Assembly: GCA_028872915.1 (NCBI GenBank)
Contig: JAGWNY010000006.1
Location: forward strand, 29,607-93,606
DNA: 64,000 nt
Direction: 5' to 3'
DNA from: Verrucomicrobiota bacterium
Lineage (GTDB): Bacteria > Verrucomicrobiota > Verrucomicrobiia > Limisphaerales > UBA11358
Positions 1 through 8,221 of this stretch are shown in pieces (within the stretch, counting starts at the first letter, position 1; each line of letters begins with the position of its first letter). Under the pieces are notes generated by a model that did not search any database, was not told the origin of the DNA, and worked only from the letters and a program-made list of their open reading frames with translations. The translations under genes and the position numbers were made by a program.

Positions 1-1135
1 CGGGGGACTGTGAATAAACGGCGAGGCGCCGCAAAATCCGGCGTGTGTCGAACGCCGCGGAAAGCAACGTGTCCTGAAATAATCCGGACGGCACGTGATG
101 CGAGCAGCAGAACGAAGCGAGGATACCGCCGGTCTTCAAGAGCTTGAGCGCCCGCAAATGGATTTCCTTGTAGCCGCGAAGCGCATCCGGCACGGACGCG
201 CGATTGCGCGTGAATGAGGGGGGGTCCAGGATGATGAGGTCGAATCGCGGAATTACTTTTTCATGGGGTTGGACGGCGGTGTTCGCCTTCAGCCAGTCGA
301 AAACGTTTGCGGCTTCAAACGAACATTTGCCGGCAAGGCCGTTCGCCGCGGAGTTTCGCCTTGCCGCCTCGATGGCTTCGGCGCTTTGGTCGAGGAAATG
401 CACGCGAGCCGCGCCGGCGCGGGCGGCGTGCAGGCCGAAACCGCCCAGGAAACTGAAGCAATCGAGGACCCGCGCGTCCGGGAGAAGGGAAACGCATTGG
501 GCCACGGCCTGATAATTTGTTTGCTGGTCCAGATACAAGCCGGTTTTGTGGCCGGCGGCCAAATCGGTTTCAAATTTCAGGCCGTTCAAGGTCACCCATA
601 AAGGCCCTTCAAATGCGCCGGACAAAAGACCGACGGCGGGCGCGAGGCCCTCGAATTTGCGCGAGGCCACGTCGCTGCGTTCCACGATGGCGCGCGGCGA
701 AAAAATTTTTTCCAGAACGCCTGCAACCAGCGCCTTGCGCTTTTCCATGCCCAAGGCCGAAATTTGCAGCACCAGAACGTCCTCGTATTTGTCCACGATG
801 AGGCCGCTGAGAAAATCGGCTTCGGCATTGACGACGCGAAACGAGGAGGAGGCGGGCAGGCGTTTCCGGCGGAGCGCAAGGGCGGCGCGAATCCGTTCCT
901 CAAAAAACGCTTCGTTGATATCCACGCGCTCCGGCGAGAGCACGCGCACGTGGATTTTCGATTTTGAGTTGAAAAAGCCGATGCCCAGGAAGCGCTGGCG
1001 ATGGTCCTTGACCTGGACGATTTCGCCATCGGCCGGCGTTTGCGTCATGCGCAGGATTTCGCCCTGATATATCCAGGGATGACCGGCGACGACGCGGTCG
1101 GCTGCGCCGGGCTTCAAGTGGACGGTGGCGTTCAT
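1..1135 (-). CDS. Class I rRNA large-subunit methyltransferase, RlmI-like (partial, C-terminus outside window)
   Basis: The frame read on the minus strand from an ATG at 1135 stays open to the window edge. It gives an N-terminal PUA-type segment with the motif VVAGHPWIYQGEI (residues about 15-27), a central EEHUD-like linker, then a Rossmann methyltransferase domain with SAM motif I LDCFSFLGGFGLHAARAGA and the motif IV DPPSF. This order is typical of RlmI/RlmK-type 23S rRNA cytosine-C5 methyltransferases, which use S-adenosylmethionine in the cytoplasm. Only the last few tens of residues should be missing. The start is uncertain because the frame stays open upstream and no strong ribosome binding site is visible. 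The family is clear; the exact target base is inferred. Confidence 0.85.
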   Translation of the reverse strand, partial: MNATVHLKPGAADRVVAGHPWIYQGEILRMTQTPADGEIVQVKDHRQRFLGIGFFNSKSKIHVRVLSPERVDINEAFFEERIRAALALRRKRLPASSSFRVVNAEADFLSGLIVDKYEDVLVLQISALGMEKRKALVAGVLEKIFSPRAIVERSDVASRKFEGLAPAVGLLSGAFEGPLWVTLNGLKFETDLAAGHKTGLYLDQQTNYQAVAQCVSLLPDARVLDCFSFLGGFGLHAARAGAARVHFLDQSAEAIEAARRNSAANGLAGKCSFEAANVFDWLKANTAVQPHEKVIPRFDLIILDPPSFTRNRASVPDALRGYKEIHLRALKLLKTGGILASFCCSHHVPSGLFQDTLLSAAFDTRRILRRLAVYSQSP

Positions 1136-1280
1136 TCCAGACAATTCAACCACGGACGGATGGAAATGGACATGGATTTTCCCGGCAAAATTGAAACCTC
1201 CGGGCCGTAGCGGGCTTAAATTTCCCCAAAAAAAATGCTTGCAAGATGGCCGCAAGAGGCGGATAGAAAGGTTAAAGCCT

Positions 1281-1730
1281 ATGAAAACGAGCGTCCCCAT
1301 CAGCACGTTGCTATTCCAAAAAGGGTCCAAGGTGTGGTCCATCGCCCCGGAGGCCACCGTTTTTGACGCCATCAAATTGATGGCCGAAAAGAACATCGGC
1401 GCGTTGACCGTCATGTCGCATGGCCTGCTGGCAGGCGTGTTCACGGAACGGGATTATACCCGCAAGATTGCGCTGGCGGGAAAAACGTCGCGTGAAACGC
1501 AGGTCAAGGAGATTCTTTCGGGCAAAATGGTGACGGTGGGGCCGGATGAATCCATTGACAGTTGCATGCGGCTGATGACCGAGAACCGCGTGCGCCACCT
1601 GCCGGTGGTTCGAAACGACGAAGTGCAGGGCATTGTTTCGATTGGGGATTTGGTGAACTGGATTATTTCGACACAGGACGCCACCATTGCGCAGATGGAG
1701 CAATACATTGCCGGCGGCGTGACGGCGTAG
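1281..1730 (+). CDS. CBS domain-pair protein
   Basis: A 149-residue protein made of two CBS motifs and little else. The first covers about residues 10-70 (KVWSIAPEATVFDAIKLM, then GALTVM and GVFTERDY) and the second about 75-140 (MVTVGPDESIDSCMRLM, then RHLPVV and GIVSIGDLV). CBS pairs bind adenine nucleotides or similar ligands, and stand-alone versions act as cytoplasmic regulatory modules. The ATG at 1281 is preceded by an AAAGG at about 1266-1270. A longer open frame upstream overlaps the divergent methyltransferase and is not used. It is divergently placed from the RlmI-like gene and convergent with the SDR gene. Its partner protein is unknown. Confidence 0.88.
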   Translation: MKTSVPISTLLFQKGSKVWSIAPEATVFDAIKLMAEKNIGALTVMSHGLLAGVFTERDYTRKIALAGKTSRETQVKEILSGKMVTVGPDESIDSCMRLMTENRVRHLPVVRNDEVQGIVSIGDLVNWIISTQDATIAQMEQYIAGGVTA

Positions 1731-1737
1731 GCCACAG

Positions 1738-2538
1738 TCAGGATTTTCCGGGATTGGAGGGGGGTTGACGGCGATGGACCTTGCCGACGGCGGCTTGGTC
1801 CACGGGCTTGATGATGAGACTGTCAATGTTCACATGCGCCGGACGGGAGGCGATCCAAACCAGCGTTTCGGCGATGTCCCGCGCGGACAAGGGAATCGTG
1901 CCTTCATAAACTTTTCGCGCCTTTTGGACGTCGCCTTTGAAACGGACGATGGAAAATTCCGTTTCGGCCAGGCCGGGGTCCACGGTGCCGACACGAATTC
2001 CCGCGCCGAGCAATTCCAGGCGCAGCGCGGTGGTGATTTGCCGTTCGGCGGCCTTGGCCGCGCAATAGACGGAACCGCCCTCATAAGCGGTGTGGCCGGC
2101 CACGGAGCCGATATTGATGATGGTCGCGCCGGCGTCATGGGGCATCAGCGGAAGGGCGGCGCGGGTGACGCGCAACAGGCCAAGCACATTGGATTGAATC
2201 ATGGCTTCCCAATCGCCGTCCTTGCCTTCGGCCACGGTGTCCAGTCCATGCGCTCCGCCGGCGTTGTTGATGAGCACGTGCAGTGGCTGGCCGGCAAGTC
2301 TTTCGCGAGTCCGTTGGACGAACGTTTCCACGCTGCCGGTTTTTGACACATCCAAGGCATGAGCATACGCCTCGGCGGCCCCGGCGGCTTTCGATTCGCG
2401 GGCAACGTCTTTCAAACGATCCACGCGACGGGCACCCAGGAGCAGGCGGGCGCCCTGCGCGCCAAAGGCGGCCGCGGCCGCGGCGCCGAAACCGCTGGAG
2501 GCGCCGGTGATGAGAATCCATTTGTCCTTCAGAGACAT
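1738..2538 (-). CDS. Short-chain dehydrogenase/reductase (classical SDR)
   Basis: This 266-residue protein carries the classical SDR signature: cofactor motif TGASSGFG near residues 11-18, NNAG near 90, the catalytic Ser in NIGSVAG, and SVYCAAKAA supplying the YxxxK pair. Length and motif order fit a cytosolic NAD(P)-dependent oxidoreductase of the YdfG/serine-dehydrogenase-like group, which oxidises beta-hydroxy acids, but the substrate cannot be read from sequence. The ATG at 2538 is preferred over one 13 codons upstream because the SDR domain begins directly after it. The stop lies 7 bp from the stop of the convergent CBS gene. Confidence 0.88.
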   Translation of the reverse strand: MSLKDKWILITGASSGFGAAAAAAFGAQGARLLLGARRVDRLKDVARESKAAGAAEAYAHALDVSKTGSVETFVQRTRERLAGQPLHVLINNAGGAHGLDTVAEGKDGDWEAMIQSNVLGLLRVTRAALPLMPHDAGATIINIGSVAGHTAYEGGSVYCAAKAAERQITTALRLELLGAGIRVGTVDPGLAETEFSIVRFKGDVQKARKVYEGTIPLSARDIAETLVWIASRPAHVNIDSLIIKPVDQAAVGKVHRRQPPSNPGKS

Positions 2539-2631
2539 GGGACGAAGGTGAAAGGGCGGGTCAAGAATGTGAAGCAAAAAAAGGAACGCCCGATGAGGAT
2601 GGGCGCAGAGCGCGAGGTATTGGCAGCCATG

Positions 2632-3330
2632 TTATTGGGCGCCGGAGAGCAGGACGACAAATTCTCCCTTGAGGGGGCGTTTTTTTGCGATTTCCAGAAG
2701 TTCGGCGGGTTTGCCGCGGAGAAATTCCTCGAATTTCTTGGTGAGTTCGCGCGCCAACACGACCTGACGATCTGGAAAAAGGTCGTTGAGTTCGGCCAGG
2801 AATTTTTCAACGCGAAAGGGAGATTCATAAAAAACGAGCGTACCTTGGATGGATTTGAGGGATTCCAGTTTGTTGCGGCGGCGGCCGGATTTATGGGGCA
2901 GAAAGCCGACGAAATGAAATTCGGCGGCAGGAAGGCCGCCCGCGGTCAGGGCGGCGACGAGGGCGCTGGGGCCTGGAACGGGTTCGACGCGCAGGCCCGC
3001 GGCCAGGACGGCTTGGACGAGGCGTTCGCCCGGATCGCTGATGCCGGGGCTGCCGGCATCCGTGATGAGGGCGATTTTTTCGCCGCGGCGAAGGCGTTCG
3101 ATGATGTCGCGGCCGCGGCGGGTTTCATTGAACTGAAAACAGCTCAAGAGGGGTTTGGAGATTTCAAAATGGGCAAGCAGCCGGGCGGAATGGCGGGTGT
3201 CCTCGGCGGCGATGACATCGCATTGGCGCAGGACGCGGAGGGCGCGGAGTGTGATGTCCTCCAGGTTGCCAATGGGCGTGGCGACAAGGTAAAGTGTTCC
3301 GGGAACAAGCGGCGGCAATGGGGCGTCCAT
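2632..3330 (-). CDS. rsmI: 16S rRNA (cytidine1402-2'-O)-methyltransferase
   Basis: The 232-residue protein begins with LYLVATPIGNLEDITLRAL, followed by AAEDTRHS, ITDAGSPGISDPG and PVPGPSALVAAL, the diagnostic motifs of RsmI in the tetrapyrrole-methylase fold. RsmI methylates the ribose of C1402 in 16S rRNA at the decoding centre using SAM. The C-terminal part has FYESPFRV and ARELTKKFEE, also typical. The protein is short compared with the about 280 residues usual for the family and ends just after the core domain. It faces cutA divergently across about 30 bp. Confidence 0.95.
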   Translation of the reverse strand: MDAPLPPLVPGTLYLVATPIGNLEDITLRALRVLRQCDVIAAEDTRHSARLLAHFEISKPLLSCFQFNETRRGRDIIERLRRGEKIALITDAGSPGISDPGERLVQAVLAAGLRVEPVPGPSALVAALTAGGLPAAEFHFVGFLPHKSGRRRNKLESLKSIQGTLVFYESPFRVEKFLAELNDLFPDRQVVLARELTKKFEEFLRGKPAELLEIAKKRPLKGEFVVLLSGAQ

Positions 3331-3360
3331 GCCTTGACTTAAGCAGAAAAATGAGGGGAA

Positions 3361-3696
3361 ATGAATTTGAAAATGAAATCGGCGTTAAATTTTTCCATTG
3401 TTTTGGTGACGGTTCCGGACATGAAAACGGCGCGGGGCCTGGCGAGGGCCGCATTGGGGGCGCGGCTGATCGCGTGCGCGAACATTGTGCCAAAGGTGGA
3501 GTCGCATTATTGGTGGCATGGAAAGATGGAATCGGGAGGGGAGGCGCTGGTGATTCTGAAGACGACGAGGCGGAAACTGGCGGCGCTGGAGAAGCTGGTG
3601 GTGGAAAAGCATCCTTATGACACGCCGGAGTTTCTGGCGCTGGGCGTCAAGGCGGGAAACAAGCGGTATTTGGAATGGCTGGGAGGGTTTTCGTGA
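3361..3696 (+). CDS. cutA: Divalent-cation tolerance protein CutA1
   Basis: A 111-residue protein of usual CutA length with the family hallmarks LIACANIVPKVESHYWWHGK, LVILKTTRRKLAAL and KHPYDTPEFLAL. CutA1 is a small trimeric ferredoxin-like protein linked to copper tolerance in E. coli, although its molecular role is unsettled. The start ATG at 3361 has a GAGGGG just upstream. A second ATG at residue 5 is possible. It is separated from the copper-efflux island by 36 kb, so no operon link is implied. Confidence 0.93.
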   Translation: MNLKMKSALNFSIVLVTVPDMKTARGLARAALGARLIACANIVPKVESHYWWHGKMESGGEALVILKTTRRKLAALEKLVVEKHPYDTPEFLALGVKAGNKRYLEWLGGFS

Positions 3697-3764
3697 ATGG
3701 CCCGCCATATAAACCCACAAAATTTTTTGTTTGAACGCGAGCGGGGCGGGCGTAGATTTTGCGT

Positions 3765-4472
3765 GTGAACCCGACGGAAGCCGAAACGTTCATGCTGTTG
3801 GCCGCCCACGTGCTGGCGCTGGTGGTGGCATTGTTGATTTTCGGCATTTTATATTTGCGGCAGCGGCGGGCGGCGCCGGCACAACCGGCGGCGGCGCCGC
3901 AACCGGCGGTTTTGTTTTCGCGGCCCGGCGCGCAGCGTCCGGCGTCATGGCTGGCCGTGCGGGGGGCAACGCCTGAAGCGGTCCGTCGGGCGCTGGAACT
4001 GAACCGCTGCTCGCCATGCTCGTGGACGGAAGGGATGGCGGGGGATCACGAATTTTTCATCAGCCCGCGGCTGAACGGCTGGGTGATTGTCAAGGGGCTT
4101 GGCGTTCCGAATCCAGGCGAAAACGTGGACGTGTGTTTTCATTTTTTAACAGGGTTGAGCCGCAAGCTTGGGCACGTGCAGTTTTTTCACGCGGAGACCG
4201 GCGGGTATCATCACGCCTGGGCGCGACTGGATGACGGTTATGTGACGCGGGCGTACGCGTGGGCCGGGGGCACAGTCTGGAGGCAGGGGGACCGCACGGT
4301 GGCCGAAACGGAACTGCGAATGAAGTGTTTTGATTACGGCGAGGAGACGTTTGCGGAAAAAACGGTGATGGCCAATTGCGACAAGGTGCCGTTGCTGGCG
4401 GCGCGCTGGAGCCTGGACCCGGCGCGCATCCGGATGTTAAAAACGATGAACGGGATCGCGGGAGTGCCGTGA
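3765..4472 (+). CDS. Membrane-anchored protein of unknown function
   Basis: I do not recognise this family. The protein has one N-terminal transmembrane helix (LLAAHVLALVVALLIFGILY) followed by a Pro/Ala-rich linker and a soluble domain of about 170 residues containing SWLAVRGATPEAVRRAL, NGWVIVKGLG, HVQFFHAETGGYHHAWARL and GGTVWRQGDRT. The His/Trp-rich stretch and several Cys residues (CSPC, VDVCFHF, MKCFDYG) stand out, but I cannot assign a fold. The start is uncertain: GTG at 3765 is listed, with TTG at 3759 and ATG at 3792 as alternatives. It lies between cutA (same strand) and convergent rplQ. Confidence 0.7.
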   Translation: MNPTEAETFMLLAAHVLALVVALLIFGILYLRQRRAAPAQPAAAPQPAVLFSRPGAQRPASWLAVRGATPEAVRRALELNRCSPCSWTEGMAGDHEFFISPRLNGWVIVKGLGVPNPGENVDVCFHFLTGLSRKLGHVQFFHAETGGYHHAWARLDDGYVTRAYAWAGGTVWRQGDRTVAETELRMKCFDYGEETFAEKTVMANCDKVPLLAARWSLDPARIRMLKTMNGIAGVP

Positions 4473-4552
4473 GATGATCGGGCGGGGCCGGCCGCCCGCA
4501 AAAACGGACAAGCGGGCCATGCCACCCAAAATTCCACCGGCTGAATGTCTGC

Positions 4553-4993
4553 CTACGAGGTTTTGTCGGCGCCGGATTTGGTTTCAGGCACCGCGGTTTC
4601 AGCGGGTTTGGATTCGGCGGGGGCGGCTTCCGGCGCGATAAATTCGACCCATTCTAGAATGGCGCGTTGAGCTGAATCGCCCTGGCGCTGGTTCATTTTG
4701 ACGATGCGGGTGTAGCCGCCATTACGGTCCTTGAAGGCGGGGGCAATCTCCTTGAACAGGATTTTGACGGCATCTTCCTGATGGAGCCTGGCGGCGGCGA
4801 GGCGGCGATGATGGATGGCGCCTTTTTTTCCCAGTGTGACCATTTTTTCGGCGACGGAGCGGGCGGCCCTGGCCTTGGCGACCGTGGTGGTAACGCGCTT
4901 GTGCTTGATGAGGCTGCAAACGAGGTTGGCGAGCATGGCGTTGCGATGCTCGGAGGTGCGGCCCAATTTGGCTGTTCGTTTGAGATGTCGCAT
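4553..4993 (-). CDS. rplQ: 50S ribosomal protein L17
   Basis: The 146-residue protein starts MRHLKRTAKLGRTSEHRNAM, the near-invariant L17 N-terminus, and continues with LIKHKRVTTTVAKARAAR. The core is followed by about 30 Ala/Pro/Glu-rich residues that extend it beyond the usual 115-125. It is the last gene of the ribosomal superoperon, directly downstream of rpoA as in most bacteria (3 bp gap). Confidence 0.97.
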   Translation of the reverse strand: MRHLKRTAKLGRTSEHRNAMLANLVCSLIKHKRVTTTVAKARAARSVAEKMVTLGKKGAIHHRRLAAARLHQEDAVKILFKEIAPAFKDRNGGYTRIVKMNQRQGDSAQRAILEWVEFIAPEAAPAESKPAETAVPETKSGADKTS

Positions 4994-4996
4994 AAA

Positions 4997-6013
4997 CTAG
5001 AGGGCGGCCGCCTCTTCGGCGGGGGCGTTTTCCAGCAGGCCCGGCTCGAATGTCATGCCGAGGGCCAGGCCGAGGGAGGCGAGTTTGTCCTTGATTTCGT
5101 TGAGGGATTTTTTGCCGAAGTTTCTGTACTTGAGCATTTCCTGCTCGGATTTCATGGCCAACTGGCCGACGGTGGTGATGTTGGCGTTGTTGAGGCAGTT
5201 GGCGGCGCGAACGCTCAACTCAATTTCGTTCACGCTCATGTTCAGGAGCTTTTTGATGCGGGTCTTTTCCTCGTCCTGTTTATCGGCGGCTTCTTCAAAT
5301 TCGATGGCGTTCTTATCGTAAAGGGCGAAGACATCGAGGTGTTTTTGGAGGACAACGGCGGCCTGGGTGAGGGCGTCGTCGGGCGAGAGACGGCCGTCGG
5401 TCCAGATTTCAATGATGAGCTTGTCGTAGTCGGTGCGGTTGCCGACGCGTGCGGCTTCGACGTTGTAACGGACGCGGGTGACGGGTGAAAAGAGAGAGTC
5501 AATGGCGACGACGCCGATGGGCTGGCCGGGTTTCTTGTTCTCGTCGCTGGGGCAAAAGCCGCGGCCAATTTTGACGGTCAACTCCATCTCGAACTTTTTC
5601 TTTTTGTCGAGGGTGCAGATGTGCTGGTCTGGGTTGACGAGTTCGACGTTTTGGTTGAGCTGGACATCGGCGGCAGTGACGGGGCCTTCCTTGTTGACGG
5701 AGAGGAGGAGGGTTTGTTCGTCGCGGGTATGGGCCTTGAATTTGACCTTTTTGAGGTTCAAAACGATGTCGGTAACATCTTCGACGACGCCGTCAATGGT
5801 GGTAAATTCGTGCATGGCTCCATCCACCTTGATGGAGGTGATGGCGGCGCCTTCCAAGGAGGAAAGCAGGACGCGGCGCAGGGAATTGCCGATGGTGTGG
5901 CCGTAACCGGTTTCAAACGGGTCGGCGACAAATTTGGCGTAGGTGGCGGTGGCGGTGGGTTCCTCTTTTTGCAGCCGCCGGGGCATTTCAAAACGTCCGA
6001 GTCTAACTGGCAT
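4997..6013 (-). CDS. rpoA: DNA-directed RNA polymerase subunit alpha
   Basis: The 338-residue protein has the full alpha architecture. The N-terminal assembly domain (about 1-235) carries GYGHTIGNSLRRVLLSSLEG and the C-terminal domain (about 265-325) carries LSVRAANCLNNANITTVGQL and RNFGKKSLNEIKDKL. The Arg of RAANCLNN and the Gly-Lys of NFGKKS match the UP-element and activator contact residues known from E. coli. An AAAGGA lies just upstream of the ATG. The gene sits between rpsD and rplQ, its usual place. Confidence 0.98.
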   Translation of the reverse strand: MPVRLGRFEMPRRLQKEEPTATATYAKFVADPFETGYGHTIGNSLRRVLLSSLEGAAITSIKVDGAMHEFTTIDGVVEDVTDIVLNLKKVKFKAHTRDEQTLLLSVNKEGPVTAADVQLNQNVELVNPDQHICTLDKKKKFEMELTVKIGRGFCPSDENKKPGQPIGVVAIDSLFSPVTRVRYNVEAARVGNRTDYDKLIIEIWTDGRLSPDDALTQAAVVLQKHLDVFALYDKNAIEFEEAADKQDEEKTRIKKLLNMSVNEIELSVRAANCLNNANITTVGQLAMKSEQEMLKYRNFGKKSLNEIKDKLASLGLALGMTFEPGLLENAPAEEAAAL

Positions 6014-6175
6014 GGTGTCCTTTCAACAATTTTAATCTGACCGCGCCGGCAATTTATTCCCGCGCCGGGGCAGTCCGTATAATTGTTTCATTTTTGCCGC
6101 CAGGGAGCCGGGGCCGGGACCGCTGCTGATGGAGCGGCGGCGGGCCGAACGGCGATTGGCGACGGTTTGTTCATG

Positions 6176-6784
6176 TTAACGGGAATAAAATTCGACGACG
6201 GCCTGTTCATTGGCGATGGGCTGGATGTCCTCGCGGGTTGGAATGCGCATGACAGAGCCTTTGAAATCTTCCTCGTTCAACAGGAGCCAATCGGGCACGG
6301 CGCGGCTGGCAGCGAGTTCGAGGTTGCGGGTGGCAAGCTGGCGGGAGACGTTGTTGTTTTTGATTTCGACAACGTTGTTGACCTTGAGGCCATAGGAGGG
6401 AACGTTGACTTTGCGGCCATTGACCAGAACGTGGCCGTGGGAGACCATCTGCCGGGCGGCGGCGCGAGTATTGGCGAAACCGAGGTGATAGACGACGTTG
6501 TCCAGGCGGGTTTCCAGGATTTGGAGCATTTGTTCGCCTGTGACGCCGCGGCGTTTCAAGGCGCTGAGATAGACGCGGCGGAACTGGCGTTCGAGAAGGC
6601 CGTAGTAATACTTGAGCTTTTGTTTTTCGATGAGGCCCAGGCCGTAATCGGTGGCTTTGCGGCGGGACTTCGGGCCATGAACGCCGGGACCGTAGTTGCG
6701 GCGCTCCAGATATTTCGTGGGGCCAAAGATGGGAATGCCGAACCGGCGGCTGATGCGAACACGGGGACCTGTATAACGAGCCAT
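6176..6784 (-). CDS. rpsD: 30S ribosomal protein S4
   Basis: The 202-residue protein begins MARYTGPRVRISRRFG and has the S4 RNA-binding domain with LDNVVYHLGFANTRAAARQ and SHGHVLVNGRKVNVPSY. The N-terminal part lacks the four zinc-binding Cys residues, so this is the zinc-free S4 form. S4 nucleates 30S assembly and in many bacteria represses the alpha operon. A 162 bp gap without a gene separates it from rpoA downstream. Confidence 0.97.
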   Translation of the reverse strand: MARYTGPRVRISRRFGIPIFGPTKYLERRNYGPGVHGPKSRRKATDYGLGLIEKQKLKYYYGLLERQFRRVYLSALKRRGVTGEQMLQILETRLDNVVYHLGFANTRAAARQMVSHGHVLVNGRKVNVPSYGLKVNNVVEIKNNNVSRQLATRNLELAASRAVPDWLLLNEEDFKGSVMRIPTREDIQPIANEQAVVEFYSR

Positions 6785-6813
6785 TTTGGATGGTTGTAAG
6801 TTAAGAGTTAAGA

Positions 6814-7371
6814 TTAGACGCGGCGCTTTTTGCGGGGACGGCAGCCGTTATGGGGCACGGGGGTTACGTCCTTGATGGCGCTGATTTCCAAGCCGACGGC
6901 CTGAATGGCGCGAATGGCGGATTCGCGGCCCGAACCCGGGCCTTTGACCCGGATTTCAACTTCCTTCATTCCATGAGCCATTGCCTGGCGGGCGGCGTCC
7001 TGCGCCACCTGCTGTGCCGCATAGGCGGTGCTTTTGCGGGAGCCTTTGAAGCCGACCCGACCGGCGGTGGACCAGCCGATCAGGTTGCCGTGGGCATCAG
7101 TGATGGAGACCTGGGTATTGTTGAAGGTGGCCAGGATGTTGACAATGCCGGCAACGACGTTTTTGGCGTGCTTGGCTTTGACAATTTTTTTTCCGGCGGC
7201 ATCCTCGCCGAGAAGTTCGGCGGCGGTGGGAGCGACGCCGGCTTCGACAGCCGGGGTTTCCGCAACGGGCACAGCTCCGGAAGGCGCAGCCTTGTCGGCG
7301 CGCTTTTCCCTGGGCTGTTGGAGCTTTTCCTTTTTCCCGGGTTCGTTGGGCTTTTTGGTTTCGTCAGCCAT
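6814..7371 (-). CDS. rpsK: 30S ribosomal protein S11 with long N-terminal extension
   Basis: The C-terminal about 125 residues are ordinary S11: [40 protein letters not shown] and [17 protein letters not shown]. In front of them lie about 60 residues rich in Lys, Glu, Ala and Pro that are not part of the normal 125-135 residue protein. The ATG at 7371 is the first in the frame; an internal start without the extension is not obvious because the next ATG is far inside the core. The gene lies between rpsM and rpsD as usual. Confidence 0.95.
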   Translation of the reverse strand: MADETKKPNEPGKKEKLQQPREKRADKAAPSGAVPVAETPAVEAGVAPTAAELLGEDAAGKKIVKAKHAKNVVAGIVNILATFNNTQVSITDAHGNLIGWSTAGRVGFKGSRKSTAYAAQQVAQDAARQAMAHGMKEVEIRVKGPGSGRESAIRAIQAVGLEISAIKDVTPVPHNGCRPRKKRRV

Positions 7372-7395
7372 TTAAGGATGGTGGGTTATGGTTGA

Positions 7396-7791
7396 TCAAT
7401 GGATGCCTGTCTTGGCCTGGGGATTGCGCACCACGCCAACGGTCTTGCGCGGACCTTTGCGCGTGCGGGCGTTGGTCTGGGTGCGCTGGCCGCGGACGGG
7501 CAAACTGCGCGCGTGCCGTATTCCGCGATAGCATTTGATGGCCTGGAGGCGCTTGAGGTTCATGCCCAGTTCACGGCGCAAATCGCCTTCAATGACGTAT
7601 TTGCCTTCCTGGATGGCATGAACGATCTGGGAAAGCTGCTGTTCGGTGAGGTCTTTGGCGCGGATGGCGGGGTCAATGTTGGCGCGTTCGAGGATTTCCC
7701 TCGAATTGACCGGGCCAATGCCGTAGATGTAGCGCAAGGCAATGTCTATACGCTTGTTGGGGGGGACTTCGACTCCGATGATGCGGGCCAT
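7396..7791 (-). CDS. rpsM: 30S ribosomal protein S13
   Basis: A 131-residue protein with the S13 hallmarks [31 protein letters not shown], the helix-two-turn-helix segment, and the C-terminal [20 protein letters not shown]13 contacts the P-site tRNA and forms the inter-subunit bridge B1. Length is slightly above the usual 118-125. It lies downstream of rpmJ and upstream of rpsK. Confidence 0.97.
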   Translation of the reverse strand: MARIIGVEVPPNKRIDIALRYIYGIGPVNSREILERANIDPAIRAKDLTEQQLSQIVHAIQEGKYVIEGDLRRELGMNLKRLQAIKCYRGIRHARSLPVRGQRTQTNARTRKGPRKTVGVVRNPQAKTGIH

Positions 7792-7848
7792 GAAAGAATC
7801 AGTGGTTAAAGGTTAGGGGCCGGGCCGGGCGGGCGGCGCGGCGGATAT

Positions 7849-7878
7849 TCATATTTGGCATGGTCATATTTGGCATGG
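7849..7878. repeat. Perfect 15 bp tandem duplication
   Basis: The 15-mer TCATATTTGGCATGG occurs twice head to tail in the 98 bp between rpmJ and rpsM. There is no coding sequence here. It probably arose by replication slippage. Confidence 0.9.
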
Positions 7879-7889
7879 ACGATTTTATT

Positions 7890-8003
7890 TCAGCCCTGGC
7901 GCTGTTTATGGCGTTTATTGGAGCAGATGACGCGGATGACGCCGCGACGGCGGATCACCCGGCAATGCTCGCACATTTTTTTCACTGATGCCCTGACTTT
8001 CAT
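7890..8003 (-). CDS. rpmJ: 50S ribosomal protein L36
   Basis: A 37-residue frame starting [14 protein letters not shown] and ending with RHKQRQG. It keeps the zinc ligands of the Cys-bearing L36 form: Cys11, Cys14, Cys27 and His32. Its ATG overlaps the TGA of infA by four bases (ATGA), indicating translational coupling. It occupies the usual position between infA/map and rpsM. Confidence 0.96.
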   Translation of the reverse strand: MKVRASVKKMCEHCRVIRRRGVIRVICSNKRHKQRQG

Positions 8004-8221
8004 GTTTTATTCGTTTCAATCACGCGCCCCACGCTCAAATCGCAAGGCGTCAATTGTAATTTGACGGTGTCTCCGGCCTGGATGGCCGCGGCATCCGTTT
8101 TCATTTTTCGCGGGACATACGCCGTGAGGCGATGTCCGTTTTTCAATTCCACGCGCAACGTGCCGTTGGCGGCAACCTCGATCACGTGACCTTCAACTTT
8201 GAAAGGGTCCGCGCCGGGCAT
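8000..8221 (-). CDS. infA: Translation initiation factor IF-1
   Basis: The 73-residue protein is a single OB fold with [35 protein letters not shown] and LSVGRVI, matching IF-1. IF-1 occupies the ribosomal A site during initiation. The sequence is rather divergent at the N-terminus, lacking the MAKED-type start. The first ATG lies 40 bp inside the 3' end of map, and the stop overlaps rpmJ, so three genes are stitched together by overlaps. Confidence 0.93.
   Translation of the reverse strand: MPGADPFKVEGHVIEVAANGTLRVELKNGHRLTAYVPRKMKTDAAAIQAGDTVKLQLTPCDLSVGRVIETNKT

Noticed and set aside
4479..4498. CGGGCGG/CCGCCCG hairpin as a terminator for the gene ending at 4472
   Set aside because: The stem is perfect but no U-run follows on either strand, so termination cannot be claimed.
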